Positions 1 through 8,648 of a stretch of 64,000 bases of DNA are shown piece by piece. The position numbers and the translations under genes are program-made. The DNA lies in the NCBI RefSeq assembly GCF_002215215.1, contig NZ_CP018632.1:1258001-1322000 (forward strand), in the 5' to 3' direction. Below the pieces are notes generated by a model that was given only the letters and a program-made list of their open reading frames with translations, did no database searches and was not told the DNA's origin. Numbering within the stretch: position 1 is the stretch's first letter; each line of letters starts with the position of its first letter. This DNA comes from Granulosicoccus antarcticus IMCC3135 (GTDB taxonomy: Bacteria > Pseudomonadota > Gammaproteobacteria > Granulosicoccales > Granulosicoccaceae).

Positions 1-811
1 CCTCGACCAATACCATGCCGTAGCCTTCATGATATGAGGCGAGTACGAACAGGTCAGCTTGCTGATACAGCGCATTGAGTGTTGCCTCATCGGCTTCACC
101 GGTAAAGCTGACCCGTTCCCCCAGATCCAGCTCATGGCATTGCCTGAGCAACGCCTGGGCGGTGTCGGCATCACGCTCGAGGCTGCCGGCGCAGGTCAGA
201 TGCCACGGCAGCTCCTTCAGCTGCGCCATCGCTTCAAGCAACACATCATGTGCTTTGCGCTGGGTCAGTGTGGCGACACATAGCAGATTGAAGGAATCTG
301 GCGATGCACCCCTGGCCAGTGGTGCTATGTCGGTTCCCGGGCAGACGGCAACCATCGCCGAGTCGGGCACCTGATAATCACGCAGCGAATCGGCGGTGCT
401 CTGACTGGTGGTGATCACACGTTGTGCATAACGCAAAGCCGCCTTTTCACTTTGCATCAGCTGCTCAGATGTTGCGCGGCTGTTGCCGGTTTCCAGTGCC
501 AGAGGATGGTGAATGAGTGCAACCAGCCGTAAGCGGTTCTGGTGCCGGGCAAGTTGTTCAGGCATGACGCTGTAGGCTAAGCCGTCAATGACCGTCAGCG
601 CCTGATCGGGCAGGGCAGCCAATTGTGCACCTGCCTGCTCCAGCTCTGCCGCATTGGGAAAGGGGTAGGCACCCTCGAGTGAGATTAGCTCGACGTGCCG
701 GCCCATCGCCCGCAAGCCTTGCATGATGCGCTTGTCGTAGCGGTAACCGCCAGTACGGGTATTGATATCACCGGGTACCAGCAGATACACGGTGTCAGAA
801 GACTCGTTCAA
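1..811 (-). CDS. Glycosyltransferase family 4/1, C-terminus cut by window edge
   Basis: This gene enters on the minus strand and leaves through the left edge, so only the first 270 or so codons are visible. The last visible residues carry the retaining glycosyltransferase E-x7-E signature ([10 protein letters not shown]), and upstream of it lies the usual [20 protein letters not shown] stretch that opens the second Rossmann lobe. It would transfer a sugar from a nucleotide sugar to an unknown acceptor. The likely start is TTG at 811, whose last bases overlap the stop of the upstream pterin-synthase paralogue (TTGA), so the two are probably translationally coupled. No ATG is available near the overlap. 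The acceptor and sugar cannot be read from the sequence. The family is clear; the start codon is less certain. Confidence 0.85.
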   Translation of the reverse strand, partial: MNESSDTVYLLVPGDINTRTGGYRYDKRIMQGLRAMGRHVELISLEGAYPFPNAAELEQAGAQLAALPDQALTVIDGLAYSVMPEQLARHQNRLRLVALIHHPLALETGNSRATSEQLMQSEKAALRYAQRVITTSQSTADSLRDYQVPDSAMVAVCPGTDIAPLARGASPDSFNLLCVATLTQRKAHDVLLEAMAQLKELPWHLTCAGSLERDADTAQALLRQCHELDLGERVSFTGEADEATLNALYQQADLFVLASYHEGYGMVLVE

Positions 812-1212
812 GCTTGAAGCTCACCTTCGAAGGCGGCCCAGGCAATATGGGACTCGTGCAAGGTCACTTTCATGGCGCTCAAGCCCTTGGCAGCAGCACC
901 CAGATCACCGGTCTTGATACGATCAGCGATGCGCTGGAAAATCACGGCGGCCAGAAACTCCGTCGTGGTGTTCTTGCCGGCAAACTCGGGTACTTCATCC
1001 AGATTTTTGTAGTTGAGCTCTGCGAGTACAGCGGCGAGTTGCTGGCTGGCCAGACCAATATCAACAACCAGACCATCGTCATCGAGTTGTGGACGACGCA
1101 TTTCCAGATCAACCACATAGGTGGCCCCGTGCATGCCCTGTGCAGGGCCAAAAATTTCGCCCTTGAAGCTATGGGCGATCATGAAGTGTTCTCTGACGTT
1201 CAGGCTATACAC
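808..1212 (-). CDS. 6-pyruvoyl-tetrahydropterin synthase / QueD family paralogue, catalytic residues missing
   Basis: This 134-residue protein has the size and fold signature of the PTPS/QueD family: IAH near residue 14, MHG at 27-29, TTEFLA in place of the PTSExLA helix, and HES late in the protein. Set against E. coli QueD from memory, several key residues differ. The zinc motif HGH is HGA here (residues 28-30), the catalytic Cys before it is absent (AQGMHG), and the Asp-His pair of LDHHYLND is replaced by LNYKNLDE. The glutamate that holds the pterin ring is kept (HES). It is therefore unlikely to be a standard pterin synthase. It sits between an MDR dehydrogenase and a glycosyltransferase on the same strand, 18 bases after the former and overlapping the latter, which suggests one pathway of unknown product. 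Confidence 0.85.
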   Translation of the reverse strand: MYSLNVREHFMIAHSFKGEIFGPAQGMHGATYVVDLEMRRPQLDDDGLVVDIGLASQQLAAVLAELNYKNLDEVPEFAGKNTTTEFLAAVIFQRIADRIKTGDLGAAAKGLSAMKVTLHESHIAWAAFEGELQA

Positions 1213-1230
1213 GTGATACTCCGTTAATTT

Positions 1231-2205
1231 TCAGGTTTGATGGTATCGGATACGATGGCAAAGGACGTTCTCGCCCTTGCTGACTAACTGACCTAATGTC
1301 TCTGGCAGAGTTCGAAAGTCGCTCTCACCACTGATCAGGCAATCCAGCGTTGCATCCTCGAGTAGTCGCATGGCCAGCGCCAGGCGTCGTTGATAATCCC
1401 AGCGAGAGCGTTGCGCAGGGGCAATCTGTCCTACCTGTGATGAGCGAATCTGTAGTCGTTGCGAGTGAAAAGCCTGACCAAGCGGTATTGATACGGCTTT
1501 ATCGCCATACCAGCTCAGTTCCAGAATGGTTGCCTCGAAACCGGCCAGTTCAAGAGCTGTTTGCAAGCCTTGCTCGCTGGCAGAGGCATGGATAACCAGG
1601 TCACGCTCATGGCTTGCCTGTGCTGGCAACTTGAAGTCGACCCCCAGCTCTTGTGCTATGGGTTCGCGGTGTCTGTTGATGTCCACCAGTTCGACTTCGC
1701 AGCCTGGTATGGCCGCAGCCAGCCAGGCCACCAGACAACCAACGACGCCAGCACCGACTACGGTTATACGATCACCTATATTCGGTTGAGCATCCCAGAG
1801 TGCGTTGATGGCCGTCTCCAGGTTCGCGCACAAAACCGCCCGTGCTGCAGGTATGTTTGAGGGGATTGGCGTGACCGCGTCGGCAGCGACAATGTAACGA
1901 CTCTGGTGGGGATACAGGCAGAAGACCTCTTTGCCCAGCAGGTGTTCAGGTCCGGCCTCCACGAGGCCCACATTGATATAGCCGTATTTGACCGGAAAGG
2001 GAAAATCACCTTCCTGAAAGGGGGCTCGCATGCGCTGATATTCACTTGGCGGTACCGTACCGTTGAACACCAGTGACTCGGTCCCACGACTGATGGCCGA
2101 GTACAGACTTCGCACGGTAACCTGTGTCGGAGTGGCGGGCGGCAGCGTGAGATTGCGTATCTCGGCCTGCCGTACCCCGGTAATCCAGAAAGCTTCGGCG
2201 TTCAT
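1231..2205 (-). CDS. MDR (zinc-type alcohol dehydrogenase) superfamily oxidoreductase, BchC-like
   Basis: A 324-residue member of the medium-chain dehydrogenase/reductase superfamily. The N-terminal half has the SAISRGTE motif typical of the BchC-like branch, followed by KYGYINVG. The nucleotide-binding half has the glycine-rich VGAGVVGCLVAW with an acidic residue at the end of the next strand (ELVDIN), which suggests NAD(H). I see none of the usual Cys and Glu/His catalytic zinc ligands, so a non-zinc mechanism is likely. ATG at 2205 is chosen because the recognisable fold begins there. An upstream ATG at 2271 would add 22 residues without domain character and would narrow the promoter space shared with the divergent transporter. 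It is the first gene of the minus-strand group with the PTPS paralogue and the glycosyltransferase. Confidence 0.8.
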   Translation of the reverse strand: MNAEAFWITGVRQAEIRNLTLPPATPTQVTVRSLYSAISRGTESLVFNGTVPPSEYQRMRAPFQEGDFPFPVKYGYINVGLVEAGPEHLLGKEVFCLYPHQSRYIVAADAVTPIPSNIPAARAVLCANLETAINALWDAQPNIGDRITVVGAGVVGCLVAWLAAAIPGCEVELVDINRHREPIAQELGVDFKLPAQASHERDLVIHASASEQGLQTALELAGFEATILELSWYGDKAVSIPLGQAFHSQRLQIRSSQVGQIAPAQRSRWDYQRRLALAMRLLEDATLDCLISGESDFRTLPETLGQLVSKGENVLCHRIRYHQT

Positions 2206-2303
2206 GATGTTATTGATACGAGAAAATCGGGCAGTATAGCCTGTGCTACTGCCGTGCATTAATCGAGTCATGGGAGTACCGGTTTGCCGTTGGTTCGCCT
2301 ATA

Positions 2304-3263
2304 GTGATCGGCCACGCACACCAGTTGTTGACGATTGTGAATCCGGTTCGAGGCATTATCCTCAAAGTATTGTCAGTCTTTGTATTCGTGACAATGTTCG
2401 CTTGTGTCAAGGCGGTTGCCGATGAGGTACCGGCAGGTGAGGCGATGTTCTTTCGCTCATTTTTTGCCATTCCCGTACTGCTGGCATGGCTGGTTTATCG
2501 TGGCGAGTTCCCGCACAAGCTGGTAGCTGTCGATCCGATGGGGCATGTCTGGCGGGGAATGATGGGAAGTTTTGCGATGGGCCTGGGGTTTCTGGCTGTG
2601 GGTTTATTGCCTTTGCCAGAAGCCGTTGCTATCGGCTACACCGCACCTTTCATGGTCACTATTCTGGCCGCCATGTTCCTTGGCGAGCGAATTCGTCTGG
2701 TGCGCTTCGCCTCGTTGTTGCTGGGACTGTTCGGCGTTTTTCTGGTGGTTTTTCCCACGTTCTCCAATACTGAATTGACAGCGGCGACAAGACTTCAGAC
2801 CATTGGTGTTTTCGCAGCGTTGATGGCGGCAATGTTTTCAGCACTGGCGCAGGTATTTGCACGCAAGCTGGTGGCGACAGAAAGCACCGGGGCAATCGTT
2901 TTCTATTTTTCGTGCATGTCATCGCTACTGTCGTTGATGACGCTGCCGTTTGGTTGGGTGGTGCCCAGCTTGCCAGCCCTGGCTCTGCTTCTGACAGGCG
3001 GGCTTCTGGGCGGTATTGGTCAGATTCTGCTCACCGAGAGTTATCGTCATGCTGAAGTTGCCGTCATTGCCCCTTTCGAGTACAGCTCCATTCTGCTGGC
3101 TATGCTGATTGGCTATTTCGTATTCAGTGAAGTGCCGACGCCGCTGATGCTGCTCGGTGTTGCTCTGATCGTCACTGCTGGCGTCATTATCATTCTGCGT
3201 GAAAGGCGTCTGGGTATTGCACGCATTCCGAAGGCGAAAGGCGCAGTACCGAATCAGAGTTGA
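2304..3263 (+). CDS. DMT superfamily (EamA) transporter
   Basis: A 319-residue inner-membrane protein made almost wholly of hydrophobic helices, with the two tandem EamA halves expected of drug/metabolite transporters (about ten helices). The first half carries EAMFFRSFFAIP and PLPEAVAIGYTAPF, the second VARKL, TGAIVFYF and EVAVIAPFEYSSILLAMLIGY. These match the S-adenosylmethionine/nucleotide-sugar-type DMT branch in general layout, but the substrate cannot be told. It is divergent from the MDR dehydrogenase. The 225 bases after it lead to the separate ABC importer operon. Confidence 0.9.
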   Translation: MIGHAHQLLTIVNPVRGIILKVLSVFVFVTMFACVKAVADEVPAGEAMFFRSFFAIPVLLAWLVYRGEFPHKLVAVDPMGHVWRGMMGSFAMGLGFLAVGLLPLPEAVAIGYTAPFMVTILAAMFLGERIRLVRFASLLLGLFGVFLVVFPTFSNTELTAATRLQTIGVFAALMAAMFSALAQVFARKLVATESTGAIVFYFSCMSSLLSLMTLPFGWVVPSLPALALLLTGGLLGGIGQILLTESYRHAEVAVIAPFEYSSILLAMLIGYFVFSEVPTPLMLLGVALIVTAGVIIILRERRLGIARIPKAKGAVPNQS

Positions 3264-3356
3264 ACACAGAGTGTCAGCCTCCTTCAATTGGGGGACGGCT
3301 TGAGTGCAGAGAGGGTCCGGATGACAGCGGTATGACAGAATTGGGATGAATTCGTG

Positions 3357-3362
3357 TATAAA
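3357..3362 (+). promoter_or_regulatory. Possible -10 box of the ABC importer operon
   Basis: TATAAA lies about 130 bases before the binding-protein start, in the 225-base gap after the DMT transporter. ATGACA at 3332-3337 could be the -35, but the 19-base spacing is long. It is the best-looking candidate in this gap and remains a weak call. Confidence 0.3.
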
Positions 3363-3488
3363 ACTGTTTGCGTGTGAGAGCTTAACGCGCTACGTTCAGG
3401 AGCGTATTATCGACCTTGTAGTGCGGAAAGACTATACGGCCGCTCATCTGAGCGAGATTCTCGTGAACTGAACTGGAAGAATGGACAC

Positions 3489-4565
3489 ATGCAAGTGAAA
3501 TCCTTACTACCCATACTTACTGCATCTGTGGCACTGGCTTTGTCAGGTACCGCTAATGCAGAGACGCTGCGACTGCTGACCTGGGGATCCTACGCTCCGG
3601 ATAACATCATTGAGATGTTTGAAGCCAAATATCCCGATATCGATGTTGAAGTTACGTATTCCAACAACGAAGAGATGATCGCCAAGCTGCGAGCCACCGG
3701 TGGGGCAGGGTTTGATCTGGCACAACCCAGTCATGATCGCATCTACGCTGCGCAGCAAGAGTTCGATATCTACAAACCGTTGGATCTGACACAGATCGAT
3801 ATGGACAACATGACGCCCAAGTTGCTGGATGGTGTCAAGGAAAACGCCACTATTGACGGTGAGGTCTATGCTGTTCCACATCAATGGGGCACAACGGGCC
3901 TGATAGTCAACAAAGCCGAAGCTCCGGATGTCAATAAATGGGGCGACCTGTGTGACCCGGCCTACAAGGGCAAGACGTCCATGCGTCTGAAACGGACCAT
4001 TTTGCTGGCAACGGCCTATTCTCTGGGCGAAGATCCGTTTGCAGCCTATGCCGATCTGGACAAGTACCAGGGTATTCTTGACAAGGTCACAGACACGCTC
4101 ATCAGCTGTAAGGAAAACATCAAGACCTACTGGCAAGGTGCAGATGATCTTTCAGCCATGATGCTGTCCGGTGAAGTGATTGCCTCCGAGTCATGGGACT
4201 CCACAGCCTACAAGCTGTTTGGCGAAAACCCCGACATCATGTTTGTGCCACCTGAGTCTGGTGCTCTGGCCTGGATCGATACGTTCGTATTGCCACGCAA
4301 GGGCAAGGCAGACGATGCGGCTTACAAGTGGATCAACTTCGTGCTGCAACCTGAAGTGGTTAAACTGATGTCAGCCAGCACCGGCGCCATCGCAGCCATA
4401 AATGGCGCAGCAGATTTACTGCCAGAAGACAAAAAAGCGGCTGTTAATGCAGCGTTCACAGAAGCTGACATCAACAACCTCAAGTTCTTTGCCAATATTC
4501 CAGCCGGTGTGGAAGATATGGAAGGCAAGGCTCTGGAAAAAATCAAAGCTGCCACTGGCGGTTGA
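3489..4565 (+). CDS. Periplasmic binding protein of a spermidine/putrescine-type ABC importer
   Basis: A 358-residue PotD/PotF-type extracellular solute-binding protein. Residues 1-24 form a signal peptide (KSLLPILTASVALALS, then ANA before the cut). The mature part opens with ETLRLLTWGSYAPDN, the usual start of this family, and contains AVPHQWGTTGLIVN, SWDSTAYKLFGENP and ALAWIDTFVLPRKGK, the typical ligand-cleft and hinge stretches. It would deliver a polyamine or related cation/amino acid to the two permeases encoded downstream. First gene of a four-gene plus-strand operon (3489-7491). The exact ligand is not resolved. Confidence 0.92.
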   Translation: MQVKSLLPILTASVALALSGTANAETLRLLTWGSYAPDNIIEMFEAKYPDIDVEVTYSNNEEMIAKLRATGGAGFDLAQPSHDRIYAAQQEFDIYKPLDLTQIDMDNMTPKLLDGVKENATIDGEVYAVPHQWGTTGLIVNKAEAPDVNKWGDLCDPAYKGKTSMRLKRTILLATAYSLGEDPFAAYADLDKYQGILDKVTDTLISCKENIKTYWQGADDLSAMMLSGEVIASESWDSTAYKLFGENPDIMFVPPESGALAWIDTFVLPRKGKADDAAYKWINFVLQPEVVKLMSASTGAIAAINGAADLLPEDKKAAVNAAFTEADINNLKFFANIPAGVEDMEGKALEKIKAATGG

Positions 4566-4602
4566 TTCTGACGTCTGACATTAAAAATACCAGCAGGGAC
4601 TC

Positions 4603-5730
4603 ATGACTGATCACGCGTACGATCTCGAATGTATCGATATTTCAAGAAAATTCGGGAGCGTACGCGCGGTCGATGATGTTTCCCTGAGTATTCCTCGTGG
4701 GAGTTTCTTTTCCATTCTGGGGCCGTCAGGTTGCGGCAAGACGACCCTGATGAGAATGATCGCAGGCTTTGAAAAGCCGGATCATGGCGATATTCGCATC
4801 AAGGGATCCTCGGTGCTCAATGCAGCTCCTAACAAGCGCAATGTGAAGATGGTCTTTCAGCATCTTGCCTTGTTCCCCATGATGAATGTCTATGACAACA
4901 TCGCCTACGGCCTTCGTTGTTCAGGTACATCCAAAGCAGATATCCAAAAGAAGGTGCATGACGTTCTCGAGCGTGTCGCCTTACCTGATGTTGCCAAGCG
5001 TGACATCGGACAATTGTCAGGTGGTCAGAAGCAGCGAATTGCCATTGCGCGCTGTATGGTTCTGGATCCGGATGTACTGCTGCTTGATGAGCCTCTGGGG
5101 GCTCTGGATCTGAAGCTGCGGGAAGCCATGAAGATCGAGCTGAAGTTGTTGCAGCATCAGTTCAACACCACTTTTGTCTATATCACGCACGATCAGTCTG
5201 AAGCTCTCGTCATGTCCGATCAGGTTGCGGTCATGAACAACGGGCGGTTTGAGCAGGTGGGCACACCTCAGATGCTGTACCAGCAACCGGCCACTGCCTT
5301 TGTTGCAGGTTTTGTCGGTGATTCAAATATCTGGAAGGCTAAGGTAACAGCCGTGAGCGCCACGGGCGTTACCGTGTGTACTGGAGCAGGCACACAATTA
5401 CAGGCCCGCCTGTCCGCAGAACAACCCTGCCGGGCAGGTGATAATGTTGTCATCTATGTACGGCCCGAGTTCATGCAGGTACAAGCACTCGGAGCTATCG
5501 AAGGCCAGGCAGTTAGCGAACTCAACACTTTGCAAGGTCACGTTGATAGCGTTCTGTTCAACGGTGCGAATAGCCGCTTGCTGGTGCGTACGCCAGAGCA
5601 GGCTCTGGTCGAGGCCGATGTGACCCTCACGGGAGGCAGCGACGATATCAGGCCCGGGGCTGCCATCGCGCTGCAATGGTCCAGCCAGCAGACACTGTGT
5701 TTTCCTGAATCCTCTGTAGCGGCGCGCTGA
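4603..5730 (+). CDS. ABC importer ATPase, PotA/PotG-like
   Basis: A 375-residue nucleotide-binding subunit of the polyamine-type importer. Walker A is GPSGCGKTT (residues 40-48), the Q-loop lies in VFQHLALFP, the signature is LSGGQKQR (138-145), Walker B is LLLDEP (159-164), and the switch His is in YITHDQSEA. The last 130 or so residues form the C-terminal TOBE-type regulatory domain of the CUT1/POT class. It sits 37 bases after the binding protein and 5 bases before the first permease, as expected for one transcript. Confidence 0.95.
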   Translation: MTDHAYDLECIDISRKFGSVRAVDDVSLSIPRGSFFSILGPSGCGKTTLMRMIAGFEKPDHGDIRIKGSSVLNAAPNKRNVKMVFQHLALFPMMNVYDNIAYGLRCSGTSKADIQKKVHDVLERVALPDVAKRDIGQLSGGQKQRIAIARCMVLDPDVLLLDEPLGALDLKLREAMKIELKLLQHQFNTTFVYITHDQSEALVMSDQVAVMNNGRFEQVGTPQMLYQQPATAFVAGFVGDSNIWKAKVTAVSATGVTVCTGAGTQLQARLSAEQPCRAGDNVVIYVRPEFMQVQALGAIEGQAVSELNTLQGHVDSVLFNGANSRLLVRTPEQALVEADVTLTGGSDDIRPGAAIALQWSSQQTLCFPESSVAAR

Positions 5731-5735
5731 GTATC

Positions 5736-6602
5736 GTGACTTCAGATATTCGCAAGTTATCCCTGTTGCTGCTGTTTTTACCGTTCAGTCTCTGGATCCT
5801 GTTACTCATTATCCTGCCTCATATTGGCATGGTCTATCTGTCGCTACAGGAAAAGGTGGCGCCGCGAGTCTATGAGTTCGGCTTTGCCAATTACATCGAC
5901 TTCTTCATGGAGCCCATTTACTGGAATACTCTGATAAGAACGGGTTTGATGTCACTACTGGTGACATTTCTGGCTCTGCTTATCGGTTTTCCGGTTGCAT
6001 ACTATATTGCCAAGCTCGCTGGCAATCGCACCAAAGGGACCTTGTTCATGTTGTGCCTCATTCCCTTGTGGGTGAGTGATCTTATTCGAGCTTTCGGCTG
6101 GATTCTACTGCTGCGCGAATCGGGTATTGTATCCAGTGCGCTGGTTGGGGCAGGGCTTATCGATACCCCTATCGAATTTCTGTACACCGATGCAACCGTT
6201 ATCATGGGACTGGTTTATACCGTCATCCTGTTCATGATTGTGCCTCTGGTCTCCACCCTGGATGGCATGGATAACGCCATGATAGAAGCAGGGTACAACC
6301 TGGGTGGCAATGGATTCACTGTGCTGCGCCGAATCATCATCCCTTATGCCATGCCCGGTATCGTCTCGGGTTGTATCGTGGTGTTCATGATGACGGCGGG
6401 CAGCTACCTGACGCCTATTCTGATGGGAGGCAAGAATTCCAGCTGGTTCACCGAACAGATCTACGATCAGTTCATCAGCCGGTATAACTGGGAGTCGGGT
6501 GCTGCATTCGGTTTTCTATTACTCGCCTTTACCTCAATTGTTGTCTGGGTAGGACTGAAATTGTCAGGGCAAACTCTGACCAGTACGGTTGCGAAAAGCT
6601 GA
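5736..6602 (+). CDS. ABC importer permease, PotB/PotH-like
   Basis: A 288-residue inner-membrane permease with about six helices. The EAA loop that docks on the ATPase is visible as MIEAGYNLGGNGFTVLRRII, followed by the IPYAMPGIVSG helix. It starts at GTG 5736, five bases after the ATPase stop. It pairs with the PotC/PotI-like permease that follows to form the channel. Confidence 0.93.
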   Translation: MTSDIRKLSLLLLFLPFSLWILLLIILPHIGMVYLSLQEKVAPRVYEFGFANYIDFFMEPIYWNTLIRTGLMSLLVTFLALLIGFPVAYYIAKLAGNRTKGTLFMLCLIPLWVSDLIRAFGWILLLRESGIVSSALVGAGLIDTPIEFLYTDATVIMGLVYTVILFMIVPLVSTLDGMDNAMIEAGYNLGGNGFTVLRRIIIPYAMPGIVSGCIVVFMMTAGSYLTPILMGGKNSSWFTEQIYDQFISRYNWESGAAFGFLLLAFTSIVVWVGLKLSGQTLTSTVAKS

Positions 6603-6630
6603 TGAAAGTGTTCAATAGCAGGCTCAGCTC

Positions 6631-7491
6631 ATGTTGATTCGTGGCGTTGGAAACGGGACGGGATCAGTTTTCTTCAAGCTGTATGTTCTGGCATTTTTCA
6701 TTTTTCTGGCAGCGCCCTTGCTGGCGGCCGGTATGTTTGCGTTTAATGATTCGCAGTTCCCTTCATTGCCATGGCGCGGGTTCACGCTGGACTGGTTTTT
6801 CAATGACAGCGAACCCATGCTGGGCATGTTTCATGACCGTCGGCTCTTGCGTGGTCTGAACGTCTCGTTCATTGTGGCCAGTGCGGTTGCACTGTTATCG
6901 GTATTCGTTGGCACCTGCAATGCGTTTCTCTTTGTACGGCATAACTTTCCTGCAAAGAATTTCTTCTACATACTGATGGTTTTGCCTCTGGTTATTCCCG
7001 GCGTCATTCTGGGTATTTCCATACTTGCATTAGCCAGTAATGTCGCCAATGGTATTGAGGATTCACTGAATATCGAGCTTGAATTTCTACGCCCTGGCTT
7101 GTTACTGGTTATCCTTGGGCAGTTCTCATTCATTACCACCATCACCTCGCTGGTGATTACGGCACGGCTAAAGAAGTTTGATATATCTCTGGAAGAGGCT
7201 GCCTTTAACCTGGGTGGTAGTCGCTGGCATGTGCTGCGTACCATCACTTTGCCGTTTCTGCGACCTGCGATGATTGCTGCGGGTATTGTGGCGTTTCTGG
7301 TGTCCTTTGAAAACTTCAATACCACACTGTTTCTGGTGGGCTCAGATGCGCCATTGACTATCACCATGTACGATCGCATGGTCAAGGTGGGTTCTACGCC
7401 TGTGCTCAACGCGGTCTCTGTTTTTCTGATGCTGGGTTCTGGTGTGCTGGCGCTTGTATCGCTACTGATTCAGCGAGATAAATCCAATTAG
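6631..7491 (+). CDS. ABC importer permease, PotC/PotI-like
   Basis: A 286-residue inner-membrane permease, second channel half of the importer. The EAA loop is visible as SLEEAAFNLGGSRWHVLRTI, followed by TLPFLRPAMIAAG. The N-terminal helix (VLAFFIFLAAPLLAAGMFAF) and the FNDSQFPSLPWRGFTLDWF loop are typical of PotC-like permeases. It starts 28 bases after the first permease and ends the ABC operon. No strong terminator is seen in the 137 bases before the TRAP gene. Confidence 0.92.
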   Translation: MLIRGVGNGTGSVFFKLYVLAFFIFLAAPLLAAGMFAFNDSQFPSLPWRGFTLDWFFNDSEPMLGMFHDRRLLRGLNVSFIVASAVALLSVFVGTCNAFLFVRHNFPAKNFFYILMVLPLVIPGVILGISILALASNVANGIEDSLNIELEFLRPGLLLVILGQFSFITTITSLVITARLKKFDISLEEAAFNLGGSRWHVLRTITLPFLRPAMIAAGIVAFLVSFENFNTTLFLVGSDAPLTITMYDRMVKVGSTPVLNAVSVFLMLGSGVLALVSLLIQRDKSN

Positions 7492-7589
7492 GCGGGCATC
7501 AGGTTCAGTCGGAAATCATCATGCTTTACAGGTGATACTGATTTTTATATGTTGACAGAGTAAAGATTTTTATGCAGTGTCCCTTGGAC

Positions 7590-7609
7590 CGCTTGCGACC
7601 CAGCAAGCG
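7590..7609 (+). promoter_or_regulatory. Leader hairpin before the TRAP binding-protein gene
   Basis: CGCTTGC and GCAAGCG (7-base perfect arms, 6-base loop) end just before the AGGAG ribosome-binding site of the gene starting at 7629. It may affect transcript stability or translation. No T-run follows, so it is not a simple terminator. Confidence 0.4.
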
Positions 7610-7628
7610 CGTCACGAGGAGAATATCG

Positions 7629-8642
7629 ATGTCTAGAAAGACCGTGTTCACGGCTACCGTCGTATTACTGGGACTCTCGGCTTCACCAGCCATAGCAGAA
7701 ACCACCAGCAAGCTCAGAATCCAGAATCATCAATCGCAGGAGTCGACCTCAGGTCGACTGATTGCAGAATTCGTGGATCAGGTTCACCTGATGTCCGGAG
7801 GTGAAATTGAAATCGAAATGTTCTATTCCTCTGCAGTCGTCAAATCAGCAGAGACTTTCGATGCGGCAGCCACTGGCATACTTGATTGCGATATGACCAA
7901 CGGCAGCTATCAGACGGGCAAAAATCCGGCCTATCAGTTTGTGGCCGACACCATGGGGGGCTATGACACTCCGATTCAGTTTCAAACCTGGGTGAACTTT
8001 GGTGGGGGGCGAGAGCAGATCAACGAACTTTACGGCGAGCAAGGGATGACATTCATCGGTGCTCATGTGGGTGGTCAGGAAGCGCTGAATGCAAGTAAAC
8101 CCATTCGCGGCGTGGACGACCTCAAGAATTTCAAGTTCCGCTCCCCACCGGGAATGGAGTCGGAAATTTTTGCCTCATTGGGTGCAAAACCTGTCGTGAT
8201 GGACTTTACTGAAGTTTTCACGGCTCTGGAAAGCGGAATTGTTGATGGCGCAGACGCGTCCGGGCTTGCCGTCAATTTAGGCATGGGGCTCTACGATATT
8301 GTAAAACACACCACTTATCCCGGTTTTCATTCGATGTCTTCAGATCATCTTGCCTGTCGGTCAGATATCTGGAATGCGATGCCGGAGAAGCATAGAGCCA
8401 TCATTGAGGTTGCTCATAAATCCCTGGCAATGGACTTGATCATGCAGACTCTGGTTGACGAGGGGGAAGCCTTGGGAGAGCTGGAGGGTATGGGCGTGAC
8501 AACCTATGACTGGTCGGCTGAAGAGCGCGGAAAATTTCGTGATGCCGCCCGATCAGCCTGGGCTGAATGGAGCAAGAAAACCCCTGAAGCCAAGGCAATG
8601 GTTGAAAGCCATGAAGCATTCATCCAGAGCCTGGGCCTTTAG
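7629..8642 (+). CDS. TRAP transporter solute-binding protein, DctP family (orphan)
   Basis: A 337-residue periplasmic binding protein. ATG at 7629 is preferred because an AGGAG site lies 8-12 bases upstream and a clean signal peptide follows (MSRKTVFTATVVLLGLSA, cleavage near AIAET). The mature protein has the DctP-family features VKSAETFDAAATGILD, FKFRSPPGMESEIFASLGAKPV and FTEVFTALESGIVDGAD, which hold the organic-acid site of TRAP binders. The small (DctQ) and large (DctM) membrane subunits are not in the window, so it must use a partner encoded elsewhere. It follows the ABC operon and meets the DenD-like gene tail to tail with six bases between. Confidence 0.9.
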   Translation: MSRKTVFTATVVLLGLSASPAIAETTSKLRIQNHQSQESTSGRLIAEFVDQVHLMSGGEIEIEMFYSSAVVKSAETFDAAATGILDCDMTNGSYQTGKNPAYQFVADTMGGYDTPIQFQTWVNFGGGREQINELYGEQGMTFIGAHVGGQEALNASKPIRGVDDLKNFKFRSPPGMESEIFASLGAKPVVMDFTEVFTALESGIVDGADASGLAVNLGMGLYDIVKHTTYPGFHSMSSDHLACRSDIWNAMPEKHRAIIEVAHKSLAMDLIMQTLVDEGEALGELEGMGVTTYDWSAEERGKFRDAARSAWAEWSKKTPEAKAMVESHEAFIQSLGL

Positions 8643-8648
8643 CCTGGA

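Noticed and set aside
814-1227. Plus-strand open frame over the pterin-synthase paralogue
   Set aside because: No recognisable domain, while the minus-strand frame matches a known family.
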